NCBI GenBank assembly: GCA_003150315.1
Contig: QAML01000078.1
Coordinates: 76,822 to 133,126 of the forward strand
Length of the DNA stretch: 56,305 nt
Direction of reading: 5' to 3'
DNA from: Prevotellaceae bacterium
GTDB lineage: Bacteria > Bacteroidota > Bacteroidia > Bacteroidales > Bacteroidaceae
Part shown: positions 45,881 through 54,676 of the stretch, piece after piece
Layout of the letters: every line of letters starts with the position of its first letter
How positions within the stretch are numbered: the stretch's first letter is position 1
Position numbers and translations under genes: made by a program
The notes under the pieces: generated by a model
Database searches by the model: none
What the model was told of the DNA's origin: nothing
Seen by the model: the letters and a program-made list of their open reading frames with translations, nothing else

Positions 45881-46006
45881 GATGTCGCGAATCTTCGAAA
45901 ATTTTCGCCATGCCGGAACGGAATTTCCTAACGCCGCAGGCTACGAAACTTTTGTCTTTTCGACCCAACGGTAATAAATATTCATGACAAATAGGCGGCT
46001 ACAAAT

Positions 46007-46037
46007 TTTGTGGTTATGCAAGTTTGAAGTAACTTCG
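46007..46037 (+). promoter_or_regulatory. Promoter of phoH-purC
   Basis: TTTG (46007-46010), 19 bases, then TAACTTCG (46030-46037), one mismatch to the -7 box; 23 bases before the phoH start. Confidence 0.65.
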
Positions 46038-46060
46038 CATAATAAAATTCAATTACGCCG

Positions 46061-47068
46061 GTGATAGAAAAACATATAGTCATTGATGAAATTGACCCGC
46101 GTGTGCTCTACGGGGCAAACAACACGTATCTGCGTATGCTCAAGGCTCTTTACCCCAAGCTGCGTATCGTGGCGCGCGACAACGTTATAAAAGCCATTGG
46201 CGACGAGTTGGCAATCACGGACTTTGAAAGCACGATAGAATTGCTCATAAGCCGCTGCGCAAAATACAACACGCTGCGCGAAACAGACATCATAGACATT
46301 GTGAAAGGCAAGAAGCCATACGATGAAGAGGACGAAGGAGTCATTGTATATGACATAAAAGGCAGACCTATCCGTGCAAAAACCGAAAACCAGCAAATGC
46401 TGGTTAAGGCATACAACAAACAAGATTTGATGTTCGTTGTGGGTCCCGCCGGAACAGGCAAAACCTACACCGCAATAGCACTGGCGGTAAAAGCTCTCAA
46501 AAACAAGGAGGTAAGAAGGCTTATTTTGAGTCGCCCGGCGGTGGAAGCGGGAGAAAAACTCGGTTTCCTGCCCGGCGACATGAAAGAAAAAATCGATCCT
46601 TACCTGCGTCCGCTCTACGATGCACTCGAAGAAATGATACAACCGGCGAGATTGAAAGAAATGCTTGAGGACGGCACAATTCAGATAGCCCCTCTGGCTT
46701 TCATGAGAGGGCGAACGCTGAGCGACGCAGTGGTTATTCTCGACGAAGCACAGAACACAACTTCGGCACAAATAAAGATGTTTCTCACCCGCATGGGTTT
46801 CAACACAAAAATGATTGTTACCGGCGACTGCACACAGATAGATCTTCCTGTGGCACAGCGTTCCGGGTTGGAAGAAGCCATGCGAATCTTGAAAGGAGTC
46901 AAAGGCATTTCGTTCATAGAGATGAACAAAAAAGATATAGTTAGGAATTCGCTCGTTACACGCATAGTTGATGCTTACGAAAAAGACAACGAAATGAAAA
47001 AAGTGAATATCAACGTGCACGAAGACCCGGATGAAACAGAACCGGATGCCGATGACAAATCAGACTGA
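46061..47068 (+). CDS. phoH: PhoH family ATPase
   Basis: A PhoH-like P-loop ATPase associated with RNA metabolism in other bacteria. Walker A GPAGTGKTYTA is at about 128-138 and Walker B VILDEAQNTT at about 226-235. An N-terminal RNA-binding-like segment precedes it and an acidic tail (DETEPDADDKSD) ends it. 335 residues. Translation starts at a GTG at 46061 (read as Met-Ile-Glu-Lys-His); no in-frame ATG lies nearby upstream. purC follows after 21 bases. Confidence 0.93.
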   Translation: MIEKHIVIDEIDPRVLYGANNTYLRMLKALYPKLRIVARDNVIKAIGDELAITDFESTIELLISRCAKYNTLRETDIIDIVKGKKPYDEEDEGVIVYDIKGRPIRAKTENQQMLVKAYNKQDLMFVVGPAGTGKTYTAIALAVKALKNKEVRRLILSRPAVEAGEKLGFLPGDMKEKIDPYLRPLYDALEEMIQPARLKEMLEDGTIQIAPLAFMRGRTLSDAVVILDEAQNTTSAQIKMFLTRMGFNTKMIVTGDCTQIDLPVAQRSGLEEAMRILKGVKGISFIEMNKKDIVRNSLVTRIVDAYEKDNEMKKVNINVHEDPDETEPDADDKSD

Positions 47069-47089
47069 ATATATAAAACCACAAACAAT

Positions 47090-48034
47090 ATGAACAAAGC
47101 ATTAATCAAAACAGACTATCATTTTCCCGGACAGGTTAGCGTGTACAACGGAAAGGTTCGCGATGTTTACAACATCAACAACGAGAAACTCGTAATGGTT
47201 GCCACCGACAGAATCTCGGCTTTCGACGTGATTCTTCCCAAAGGAATCCCTTTCAAAGGGCAGGTGCTCAACACCATTGCCTCACGCGAACTTGACGCAA
47301 CCAAAGATATTTGTCCCAACTGGAAACTTGCCACTCCCGATCCCATGGTTACTGTGGGCTACATGTGTAAAGGTTATCCCGTGGAGATGATTGTGAGAGG
47401 TTATCTTTGCGGCAGCGCGTGGAGAGCCTATAAAGCCGGCGCACGCGAGCTGTGTGGCGTGAAACTTCCCGAAGGCATGCGCGAAAACCAGAAGTTCCCC
47501 ACGCCCATCATCACTCCTACCACAAAAGCAGAGATAGGCGACCATGACGAAAACATATCACGCGAAGAAATTCTTGCAAAAGGTCTCGTGCCCGAGAAAG
47601 AATATGAAATCATGGAGAAATATACTCTTGCACTTTTCGAACGCGGCACAGAAATAGCGGCAAAACGTGGTTTGATTCTCGTGGATACGAAGTACGAATT
47701 CGGACTTCACAACGGCGAAGTTACGCTTATGGACGAAATTCACACTCCTGATTCGTCGCGCTACTTCTATTCGGAAGGCTATGAGGAGAAATTCGAGAAA
47801 GGCGAGCCGCAGAAGCAACTTTCCAAGGAATTTGTGCGCGAATGGCTGCTGAGCAATAATTTCCAAGGTCAGGAAGGGCAGAAACTTCCCGAGATGACCG
47901 ACGAAATTGTTGAGAATATTTCGAACCGCTATATTGAACTGTACGAAAACATAACGGGTGAAAAATTCAACAAAGAGGCTCACGAAGACCCCGCAAAGCG
48001 CATAGAGAAAAACGTGCTCGAATATTTGGGATAA
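47090..48034 (+). CDS. purC: Phosphoribosylaminoimidazole-succinocarboxamide synthase (SAICAR synthetase)
   Basis: Step 8 of de novo purine synthesis, joining aspartate to CAIR with ATP. Key motifs are GKVRDVYNI near the N-terminus, [13 protein letters not shown], and [23 protein letters not shown] and [11 protein letters not shown] carry the catalytic acidic residues. 314 residues, the longer form usual in Bacteroidota. Shares a transcript with phoH without obvious functional link. Confidence 0.96.
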   Translation: MNKALIKTDYHFPGQVSVYNGKVRDVYNINNEKLVMVATDRISAFDVILPKGIPFKGQVLNTIASRELDATKDICPNWKLATPDPMVTVGYMCKGYPVEMIVRGYLCGSAWRAYKAGARELCGVKLPEGMRENQKFPTPIITPTTKAEIGDHDENISREEILAKGLVPEKEYEIMEKYTLALFERGTEIAAKRGLILVDTKYEFGLHNGEVTLMDEIHTPDSSRYFYSEGYEEKFEKGEPQKQLSKEFVREWLLSNNFQGQEGQKLPEMTDEIVENISNRYIELYENITGEKFNKEAHEDPAKRIEKNVLEYLG

Positions 48035-48059
48035 ACTTCCCTGATGAAATTATAAAGAC

Positions 48060-48093
48060 AGCCTCGCCCTGCAAAAGGGTGAGGCTCTTTTTA
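48060..48093 (+). terminator. Terminator after purC
   Basis: AGCCTCGCCCT (48060-48070) pairs with AGGGTGAGGCT (48076-48086) with one mismatch, then CTTTTTAT. Confidence 0.9.
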
Positions 48094-48195
48094 TATCAAT
48101 TGCTTAATAATAAAACGGAGCTGCGGAATTTCATTTCTGACATGCTCTTTTGCCCACTTCGAATGCGCACAAAAAACCATCGCCATAAGCCTTAC

Positions 48196-48323
48196 GAAAA
48201 AACACATGGCTTGTTGTAAAAAATACAAGGCACTTATTTTAAAATATGTGCCTTATATTTCAAAATATATGCCTTATATTTTTCGCTTTTTCAGACACCT
48301 GAAACACAACAACTTACAAAAGC
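48196..48323 (+). repeat. Intergenic 21-bp-unit repeat, copy 11
   Basis: The first palindrome-forming unit starts at 48221, and the right arm to 48260 has two changes. Another unit of the same sense follows (AAAATATATGCCTTATATTT). The tail contains the small hairpin TTTCAG-ACAC-CTGAAA and ends CAACAACTTACAAAA at about 48321. It lies well after the purC terminator; the rest of 48035-48524 holds only the next promoter. Confidence 0.94.
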
Positions 48324-48498
48324 CCCAAAATCAGCATCAAAAACGCCCCCGCAACGAGGTAAATTCCGACGTTTTGCCACACATTTTATCCGTATCTCCG
48401 GGCATTTTGTCTGCCATTACTTTCGCAATTTACGCCGTGATTCAGCCCTACCCTCTTTCAGCACACCGCATACGGACATTGCGAAAGAGATTATTTCT

Positions 48499-48507
48499 TA
48501 TCTTTGC
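48499..48507 (+). promoter_or_regulatory. -7 promoter element for the BspA-like gene
   Basis: TATCTTTGC 18 bases before the ATG at 48525. It overlaps an upstream in-frame ATG (48504), which rules that one out as the start. Confidence 0.75.
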
Positions 48508-48524
48508 ACCAACATTCCACAAGC

Positions 48525-49676
48525 ATGAAACAGAAAAAGTTCCTTATTGCGGCAATCGGTCTTTCCCTGATTGCCCCAAGTATATTTGCGCAAACATTCG
48601 TTGCAGGCGGTTTGCAATACACCATAGACGGAGACAGTGCGGTTGTTAAAGCCAACAGCAAAGCCGATGAAAGCATTACGATTCCCGACAGTGTGGAATA
48701 TAGCGACGGCGAAACGCAGAAAAAATATGCAGTGAAAGGCATTGCGGCAAGCGGATTCTTCGGATGTACAAAGTTGAAGGACATAGTTCTTCCGAAAACA
48801 CTCACCAACATAGGGCGCGCCGCTTTTTGGAACTGCAAATCGCTTGAAGAAATAGACATTCCCGAATCGGTAACAGCCATAAACCCCGCCGTGTTCACAG
48901 CATGCCGCAGCATAAAACGCATATCGGCAGGGAAAAACCTGAAATACATAGAGCCGGGAAGTTTCATGCAATGTACATCGCTTGACAATATAGAAATTCC
49001 GGGTGAAAACCCGTATTTCAAAGCCGAAGGCGGCACCGTGTACACAAAAGACGGCGAAACATTACTCGCCCATGCGGGGAGCGCAGAATCATTCGCCATA
49101 CCGCAGGGAGTGAAAACCATTGCGAACTCCGCATTCTGGTATTGTGAAAACCTGAAAGCCGTTACCCTCCCCACAAGCCTCACAACTATCGAAAAAGATG
49201 CATTCAACGGCAGCGGACTAAGCACTGTGAGCATACCGCAAAGCGTTGAAACCATCGGAGATATGGCTTTTGCCTACTGCAAGAGCCTTGACACTGTAAA
49301 AGTATGGTGGACGAACCCGCCAACAATAGCCTTGGCAACATTTCAAAACAACGCCAAGACCCTTATAACCCCTGCCGGCACCACGGAAACCTACAAAAAG
49401 ACCATGGGATGGAATATGTTTCAAAACATAACCGAACCAACGGGGATAGAAAGCATCAAAGCCGCAGGCAAAACGCTCAATATATTGCCACAGAAGGGCA
49501 TGATAGAGCTTGAATCGCTTTCGTTTCAAGGCAAAATAAGAATATTTTCCGCCACAGGAGAAAGTATGCAGGTCATAACGCTCAAACGCGGCAGCAAAAC
49601 CGTTTGCAGCCTTTCCGCAGGCATATATATAATAGACGCAGACGGTATTTCGGCAATGAAAGCTGCGGTAAAATAA
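48525..49676 (+). CDS. Secreted BspA-type leucine-rich-repeat protein
   Basis: 383 residues with a signal peptide (MKQKKFLIAAIGLSLIAPS, cleaved near FAQ). The body holds about seven LRR_5/BspA repeats, seen as recurring CTKLKDIVLPKTLTNIGRAA-like and CKSLEEIDIPESVTAI-like units to about residue 290. The last 70 residues (TGIESIKAAGK, then IRIFSATGE and LSAGIYII) resemble a type IX secretion C-terminal domain. This predicts surface display or release. BspA proteins bind host matrix proteins in some oral species; the ligand here is unknown. Confidence 0.85.
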   Translation: MKQKKFLIAAIGLSLIAPSIFAQTFVAGGLQYTIDGDSAVVKANSKADESITIPDSVEYSDGETQKKYAVKGIAASGFFGCTKLKDIVLPKTLTNIGRAAFWNCKSLEEIDIPESVTAINPAVFTACRSIKRISAGKNLKYIEPGSFMQCTSLDNIEIPGENPYFKAEGGTVYTKDGETLLAHAGSAESFAIPQGVKTIANSAFWYCENLKAVTLPTSLTTIEKDAFNGSGLSTVSIPQSVETIGDMAFAYCKSLDTVKVWWTNPPTIALATFQNNAKTLITPAGTTETYKKTMGWNMFQNITEPTGIESIKAAGKTLNILPQKGMIELESLSFQGKIRIFSATGESMQVITLKRGSKTVCSLSAGIYIIDADGISAMKAAVK

Positions 49677-49701
49677 CCGCTGCACCATAGATTTATAAAA
49701 C

Positions 49702-50346
49702 ATGAGCATTCCCCAAAAACGAAGACTGATTGCGGTATTCCTGACATTCCTGATAGTTTTACTACCGGCGCACACAAGAGCCAACAACCCTGTCAACGCC
49801 AAAACGGCAAGACAGTTGTTCAACACGGCATACAAGTCCGTTTACGGCGCACAAGGTTCCACGCTTAGCTACGCCGTTAATCTGGTGGGGCTTTACAAGA
49901 CAACCGGCACCATAAGCATGAAAGGCAAAAAGAAACGCTTTTTCGAACCGCGATACAGCGCATGGTGCAACGGCAAAGACTATTACAAGGTGGACAACAA
50001 AAGGAAAGAAATAGAAATTCATAGTGCCACATCGCCCAAGAAAGATAAGTATTCCGAAAAATTCTCCTTCTCTCCTAACAATTTCAACTACAGTTACTCC
50101 GAAAACCGCAACGAATACATAATAACACTTGATGCCAAACCCAAGACATCGGGAAACATAAAGCACGCACAGATTTACCTGGACAAAACAACCAAAGCTC
50201 CCAAAAGTTTGAAGATAAAAGTACTGTTTTTTTGGACAACAATAAAGATTTCGAACTTTCACAGCGGAGGCATAAACGACGAAATTTTCAACTTTCCCAA
50301 AGGGAAATTCAAGGATTACAAAATCACAGACAAAAGACCCGATTAA
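49702..50346 (+). CDS. LolA-like periplasmic carrier protein
   Basis: 214 residues with a signal peptide (hydrophobic LIAVFLTFLIVLLPAHTRAN). The mature part is a half-barrel-like series of beta strands: TLSYAVNLVGLYKTTGTISMKG, RYSAWCNGKDYYKVDNKRKEIEI and APKSLKIKVLFFWTTIKISNF. This is the pattern of Bacteroidota LolA-like outer-membrane lipoprotein carrier proteins. It is 25 bases after the BspA-like gene, so probably cotranscribed. Whether it serves general lipoprotein transport or only its neighbour is unknown. Confidence 0.75.
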   Translation: MSIPQKRRLIAVFLTFLIVLLPAHTRANNPVNAKTARQLFNTAYKSVYGAQGSTLSYAVNLVGLYKTTGTISMKGKKKRFFEPRYSAWCNGKDYYKVDNKRKEIEIHSATSPKKDKYSEKFSFSPNNFNYSYSENRNEYIITLDAKPKTSGNIKHAQIYLDKTTKAPKSLKIKVLFFWTTIKISNFHSGGINDEIFNFPKGKFKDYKITDKRPD

Positions 50347-50358
50347 GGGTCTTTTTTA
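50332..50358 (+). terminator. Terminator overlapping the LolA-like stop codon
   Basis: AAAAGACCC (50332-50340) pairs with GGGTCTTTT (50347-50355), followed by more T. The stop codon is in the loop. Confidence 0.9.
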
Positions 50359-50410
50359 TGCACCTCTGCGAACGTTTCCAAGCGTTTGAGCACAACCCAA
50401 AGTCATATAC

Positions 50411-50760
50411 TTTTGCACACTCCGCGCCCTTTTTTCAGGGCAACAGGCATGCGAATTATCTCGTGCCCAACTTTACACACTTACACTTACACAGACATCC
50501 GCAAAAAATAACACTTCGCTTTTGACAGGACTACAGGCACAGCAGAATCCTTGCGGCGCACTCTTCGTGCTTATCCCTGCATCCGCAGTAGAACACATGA
50601 CACTTTTTATAGGGTAACAGACACACGAAACACCACACTACACATACTCCGCCCTTTCACAAACATTCGTAGAGAAATACTCAATACTTTTGGCATAACA
50701 AACGGCACCAAACCTTCCAAATGGCACAGTCCACACACTTTCGCGTACATCCGCAGAAAA
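50411..50760. repeat. Decayed 84-bp tandem repeat
   Basis: The phrase ACATCCGCA or a close variant recurs with near-exact 84-base spacing: 50495, 50579 (CATCCGCA at 50580), 50663 (ACATTCGTA) and 50747. A second landmark, like CAGGGCAACAGG, recurs at about 50436, 50526 and 50610 and, degraded, at 50691. Between landmarks the units have diverged strongly. No reading frame spans them. Confidence 0.6.
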
Positions 50761-51875
50761 TAATGCCGTGAACGCGCTCCAATACGGCAACTATTCCTTC
50801 TCGCATGCGGACACCGCAAAAAACACAAGCCATATATTTCAAAACATAAGGCATGTATTTTAAAATAAGTGCCTTATATTTTCAAACAAAAGCCTTTTAT
50901 TTTTCGATAAAAAAGAAAGTCTGAAAATCAGTTCCTTACAAAGGACAAAAGTTTCGTCATATCGTTCAAACACCACCGCTTCTTTTTTCTGTCGATTCTG
51001 CTTTTTACGTCATTTTTTACTGTCATATACGATACTTTCCTATAGCAACCGCCGTCAAAACGCATTACGCTTTCAAAACATCAGGAGAAATATCAATAAA
51101 ACACTTTATCCACGCTGTTATTTCCGAAAATACCGCCTTGATTTTCTCATTTTCCCGAGCCGGCACATATGCAAAAGTAATTACCTGACCCATGCCAACT
51201 ACCTTTGAGCATTAAACAACTGTACATTACTGGAATCACACCTATTTTTTCGCAAAAAAACGCACGAAAAACAGCCTTTGCCTCAAAATAACCAAGATAA
51301 AAATCTTGAGAAAACTCATTATTCACATCTTTTCAAGCGTTTTCCACCTCAATCTTCATTTTCATACGGGACTATTACACATGTACAAACAATCACAAAC
51401 ATGAAAACAATTACCCAAACGCATAACATAACCCAAATTCAAGGATACAAAATGACAACACGCAACTTAGCAGTTGCTGCAAGTCTATATCCGAAAATGT
51501 GAAAGCATCAAACAAGGAAACCACCGTAAAAGACGAATTTCAGACAGGCAACGAAGCAAGATCTTTAGCAGTTTTAGGCGTTATTTGCGGCTTCAGAAAC
51601 AAACATTGCGTCGTTTTGCCGTCATATTATGCCTCTTGTTTTTAATGCAAAACAAATGAAATTCGCTTCTATTTGAGAGATAGAAAAGGAAGTTATTTAT
51701 ACTCCTTTTTTATTTACTATAATGAATTTTGTTCTACTAATACAGGAATATTATAACGCAAAAACTACTGTCCGTAAACGTCATGTCCGCAAGATAAAAC
51801 GTTCAAAGGTTTAATAATACAGACAATGAGACAGCGAAGTGAAATTGCTTCCTTCTGTCATTTTGTCATGTATGT
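50761..51875. other. Gene-poor stretch before the XRE regulator
   Basis: About 1.1 kb with repeat copy 12 at its left. It holds short open frames around 51278-51659 that break into one another and match nothing I know. A-rich, T-rich and low-complexity sequence dominates (repeated ACAAAC and AACATAACCC words near 51380-51450). I see no tRNA, no convincing gene and no mobile-element gene. Confidence 0.5.
50817..50946 (+). repeat. Intergenic 21-bp-unit repeat, copy 12
   Basis: Four units: CACAAGCCATATATTTC, CATAAGGCATGTATTTT, then two inverted-type units (ATAAGTGCCTTATATTTT and AAAAGCCTTTTATTTTTCG). The palindrome at about 50842-50880 is imperfect. The tail has TCTGAAAATCAG and ends TCCTTACAAAG at about 50944. 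It follows the 84-bp repeat. Confidence 0.9.
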
Positions 51876-52385
51876 TTAGCGTGAAACATTGTGCTTCTCG
51901 GACGGCACAAAACTTTCAAATGTTTGGTCGTCATAAAAAACACGTATCTCTACAACTTTCGGACGTACGATTTTTGTTTCGGTTATAACCTTAGTGGCAA
52001 CTTGTTTTTCCTGATTTGAATTTCCGACAACGGGATTGGAAATTCCGTCAAACAATCCGAATCCTCCAATTTCGTTTTTAGAACTTCCGTTATTGCCCCC
52101 CGGCAAATTTGAATTTGAGTTCAGACTTCCGGAAGCGGAGTCGGGCATAGCGGAATCGGAACTTTTTTTTGCGTCATCGTTCAACATCGTTCCTTCACCA
52201 AACATCAACCAATTTGTGTTGATATTCGGAAACGCGCGATGAATTGCCTGAACATGATTGTTGGTCGGATTCGACCGTCCATTGAAAATATTGGAAAGTG
52301 AAGCAGGAGACATTCCGAGTTTCTGCGCAAATTCTTGTTGCGACAAACCCATGGAATCCATAACTTGTCTGATACGTTCTCTCAT
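51876..52385 (-). CDS. XRE-family transcriptional regulator
   Basis: 169 residues. The N-terminal helix-turn-helix (about 5-63: IRQVMDSMGLSQQEFAQKLG, then MSPASLSNIFNGRSNPTNN) is the Cro/C1 type that binds DNA as a dimer. A Ser/Asn/Gly-rich linker follows (about 73-110). The C-terminal piece KVVEIRVFYDDQTFESF may be a strand-rich contact region. It stands alone in an AT-rich 3.2-kb zone with no other gene, so its targets are not evident; autoregulation is plausible. Confidence 0.9.
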   Translation of the reverse strand: MRERIRQVMDSMGLSQQEFAQKLGMSPASLSNIFNGRSNPTNNHVQAIHRAFPNINTNWLMFGEGTMLNDDAKKSSDSAMPDSASGSLNSNSNLPGGNNGSSKNEIGGFGLFDGISNPVVGNSNQEKQVATKVITETKIVRPKVVEIRVFYDDQTFESFVPSEKHNVSR

Positions 52386-52412
52386 TTTTTACTACTTTTC
52401 CTGAGATTTAGT

Positions 52413-52421
52413 GCAAATTTA
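52413..52421 (-). promoter_or_regulatory. -7 promoter element for the XRE gene
   Basis: TAAATTTGC on the minus strand, 28 bases before the ATG. Confidence 0.7.
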
Positions 52422-53497
52422 CGGAAAAGTCGTATTATTTACAAGTATAAACACAGAAAACTAATAACAAAAACATAAATCCTCAAAACACAAACCCAAA
52501 GATTTATATTTTACACCTTGCGTAACAATCGTAAAAGTAATAGTTTTGATTTTACAACTATACAATTTACGACCATAACACTTACAAACTAAAACTACTA
52601 TATAACAAGCATTTAACAAACAGACGTATTCTTTTGAGTCTTATTTTATTGTTATTAGCTGTCAATTCCATTTTCTATTACTACAAAGACATTATGAACC
52701 AAAACAGACCTGTTTTTCGTAGAAAAGCTTGTACAAATCCACATAAAACATTGGTTTTTCGTTATATATATTCTTTCTTTTTATTTGAATTCGTTTTATA
52801 TTTATATTTTACAGTTTCAAAAATCCCGTCTCCTTTATCTTTTGCAATTCGATTTAATATTTTACAATCATGTATCCCGTTAAAGCTTTTATGCTTTATT
52901 CTTTTATATTCGTATTTAGATGCATTCTTGTGATACAAAACCATAAATCTTAAAAAATACTACCACTAAATTTTTGATTTGACATTGTGGTAAATTTAAG
53001 GAATTTCGGCTCAGATAAAACAAGTGTTCGAAATGCCAAAAGCCACGCAATTCTACAGCGGTCAAATTCTGTCTAAACGCCCTAAGATAGAGGGAAAAAC
53101 ACATCAAATTCTTGTTTGATATTTCGAGTAAAATAGAAAATCACAAGCTTAAAAAGCCGTTTTTTAAGCCTTCCCAACCATATTTTGGGGCATTTCCAAG
53201 CGATTTTTCCTCACGATCTTTCTCTTACAAGCCATAATTTCACTCTCGTTTACCAACTTTTTCTACTCAAAAGCTACAGTATCCTGGTGCCAACCCTAAG
53301 AATTCTACCATTAAACCAATATCAAAAAAGAAATTGGCATGTCGTAAGAAAACATCGCACAAGCAATAAAACAAAATTAGAATGAACGACTAACCCACCC
53401 GGAGAAATAAGAAAACAAACAAGAATGGGCAACAAAGCAAACAGAAACGATTATAAAAGCAAACCGGAACAAGCGAAAAATCATCCCATACCGGGAA
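52422..53497. other. AT-rich gene-free stretch between XRE gene and holA
   Basis: About 1.1 kb, the only long gap in the window without a copy of the 21-bp-unit repeat. It contains a GCTTAAAAA/TTTTTTAAGC hairpin (53147-53169) and a CCCT-AAGATA-GAGGG pair near 53081. From about 53330 the plus strand becomes A- and purine-rich up to the 53498 inverted repeat. Short frames at 52634-52933 look like low-complexity chance. An untranslated RNA is possible but I cannot identify one. Confidence 0.45.
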
Positions 53498-53550
53498 CGA
53501 GAATCAATAAAAAAGCACGCGGAATCCGCGTGCTTTTTTATTGATTCTCG
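53498..53550. terminator. Perfect 25-bp-arm inverted repeat, bidirectional terminator
   Basis: Arms 53498-53522 and 53526-53550 are exact reverse complements around AAT. The GC-rich inner stem (GCACGCGG/CCGCGTGC) is flanked by A6 and T6 on the two sides, so it can terminate in both directions. It lies 48 bases past the holA stop. No gene on the left strand is known to use it. Confidence 0.88.
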
Positions 53551-53597
53551 TCTAATTTTCGCCTTGCTTCTGTTTGTTTCTTTGCAAAGAGATTTCC

Positions 53598-54626
53598 TTA
53601 ATGAAGTATGAAATATATTAGATCCATTCCGAGTTCTGCTTCCGAAGCAGCATCGAAACCTATCCCCTTTTGATGCTCGTCAGTCTCCCTAATCTTGCCT
53701 ATAATTTCCATTACTTTCCTTGCCGAATAGTTTCCAAGTGCAGGAATAATATTTTTCTTTACCTGCCATTCTGTCATGCCCGTCCATTTTGCAATTCCCA
53801 TAGGGCTTTTATCAGGAGAATAGTATGAAATCATAAGTTTGGAGAAAAAGCGGAACAGTTGCACCAAATTTCTTTGCAACGGATTGGCTTTTGAATTAGC
53901 TCCAAAATATTGTACTATTTGAAAAGCCTTAAAAACGTCTCTTCTAACTATCGCATCCTGGAGTTCGAAATAATTAAAATCTTTGCTTATTCCGATATTC
54001 TTCTCCACTATTTCGGGAGTAACATTGTTTTGTCCCTGCGGCATAGAAATCACAAGCTTGTCAAGCTCGCCATTCATACGATTCAAATCCGCGCCTATGT
54101 TTCCGGCAATCATTTCCGTGGCTTTCGGTGTTATCGAAAGTCCGTGCTGTTTCATATAAACGCTTATGAATCCCGAAAGCTGATTGTCGTAAAGTTTTTT
54201 TGCTTCAAACAAAACACCATTCTTCTGCGCGAGTGTGGCAAGACGCTTTCTTTTATCCACGGTTCCGTTCTTGTAACAAATAACAAGTATAGTGCTCTCG
54301 AGCGGTCGCTGCAGATAATAAGCCAAATCTTCCAAACGTTCCATTAGTTGCGCCTCGCGCACTTCAATCAAAAGGTGCTCCGTGCCAAGCGGACTGCTTT
54401 TCGCTGTGTTCACAATTTCTCCCACATCGGCATCCGAGCCGTAATAGGTAAAATAGTTAAACGCCTTGTCCTCTTCGGGCATAACTCTTTTCGATAGGGC
54501 TTCGGCTATTTTATCTATGAAATAACTCTCCTCTCCTTCGAGAAGATATACCTTTTCGAACTTTCCGGCATTTATATCGCGCATTATTCCTTCATACGAA
54601 GGTCCCGTTTGTTTTGTGTAAGCCAC
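53598..54626 (-). CDS. holA: DNA polymerase III subunit delta
   Basis: The clamp-loader subunit that opens the beta sliding clamp. It has an N-terminal inactive AAA+-like domain with KVYLLEGEESYFIDKI and LLIEVREAQ, a middle part with TEMIAGNIGADLNRMNGELDKL, and a C-terminal collar region with QRNLVQLFRFFSKL. 342 residues, typical. About 50 bases separate it from the upstream AMP nucleosidase gene on the same strand. Confidence 0.93.
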   Translation of the reverse strand: MAYTKQTGPSYEGIMRDINAGKFEKVYLLEGEESYFIDKIAEALSKRVMPEEDKAFNYFTYYGSDADVGEIVNTAKSSPLGTEHLLIEVREAQLMERLEDLAYYLQRPLESTILVICYKNGTVDKRKRLATLAQKNGVLFEAKKLYDNQLSGFISVYMKQHGLSITPKATEMIAGNIGADLNRMNGELDKLVISMPQGQNNVTPEIVEKNIGISKDFNYFELQDAIVRRDVFKAFQIVQYFGANSKANPLQRNLVQLFRFFSKLMISYYSPDKSPMGIAKWTGMTEWQVKKNIIPALGNYSARKVMEIIGKIRETDEHQKGIGFDAASEAELGMDLIYFILH

Positions 54627-54676
54627 GTTGTATTCGTAAAAATCCGCCCGTCCCGTTTCTTTTCGGTCTGCGGCAT

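Noticed and set aside
51278..51659. Short frames that might be a frameshifted small gene
   Set aside because: Fragments in different frames (one including LAVLGVICGF) could join only with frameshifts and have no family match. Not enough to call a pseudogene.
52634..52933. Possible 99-residue membrane protein on the plus strand
   Set aside because: Starts at TTG and is Phe/Leu/Tyr/Ile-rich because of AT-rich low-complexity sequence. It has no promoter and no recognisable family.
53100..53500. tmRNA, RNase P RNA, SRP RNA or 6S RNA ahead of the 53498 hairpin
   Set aside because: None of the signature segments I know for these RNAs could be found by eye.
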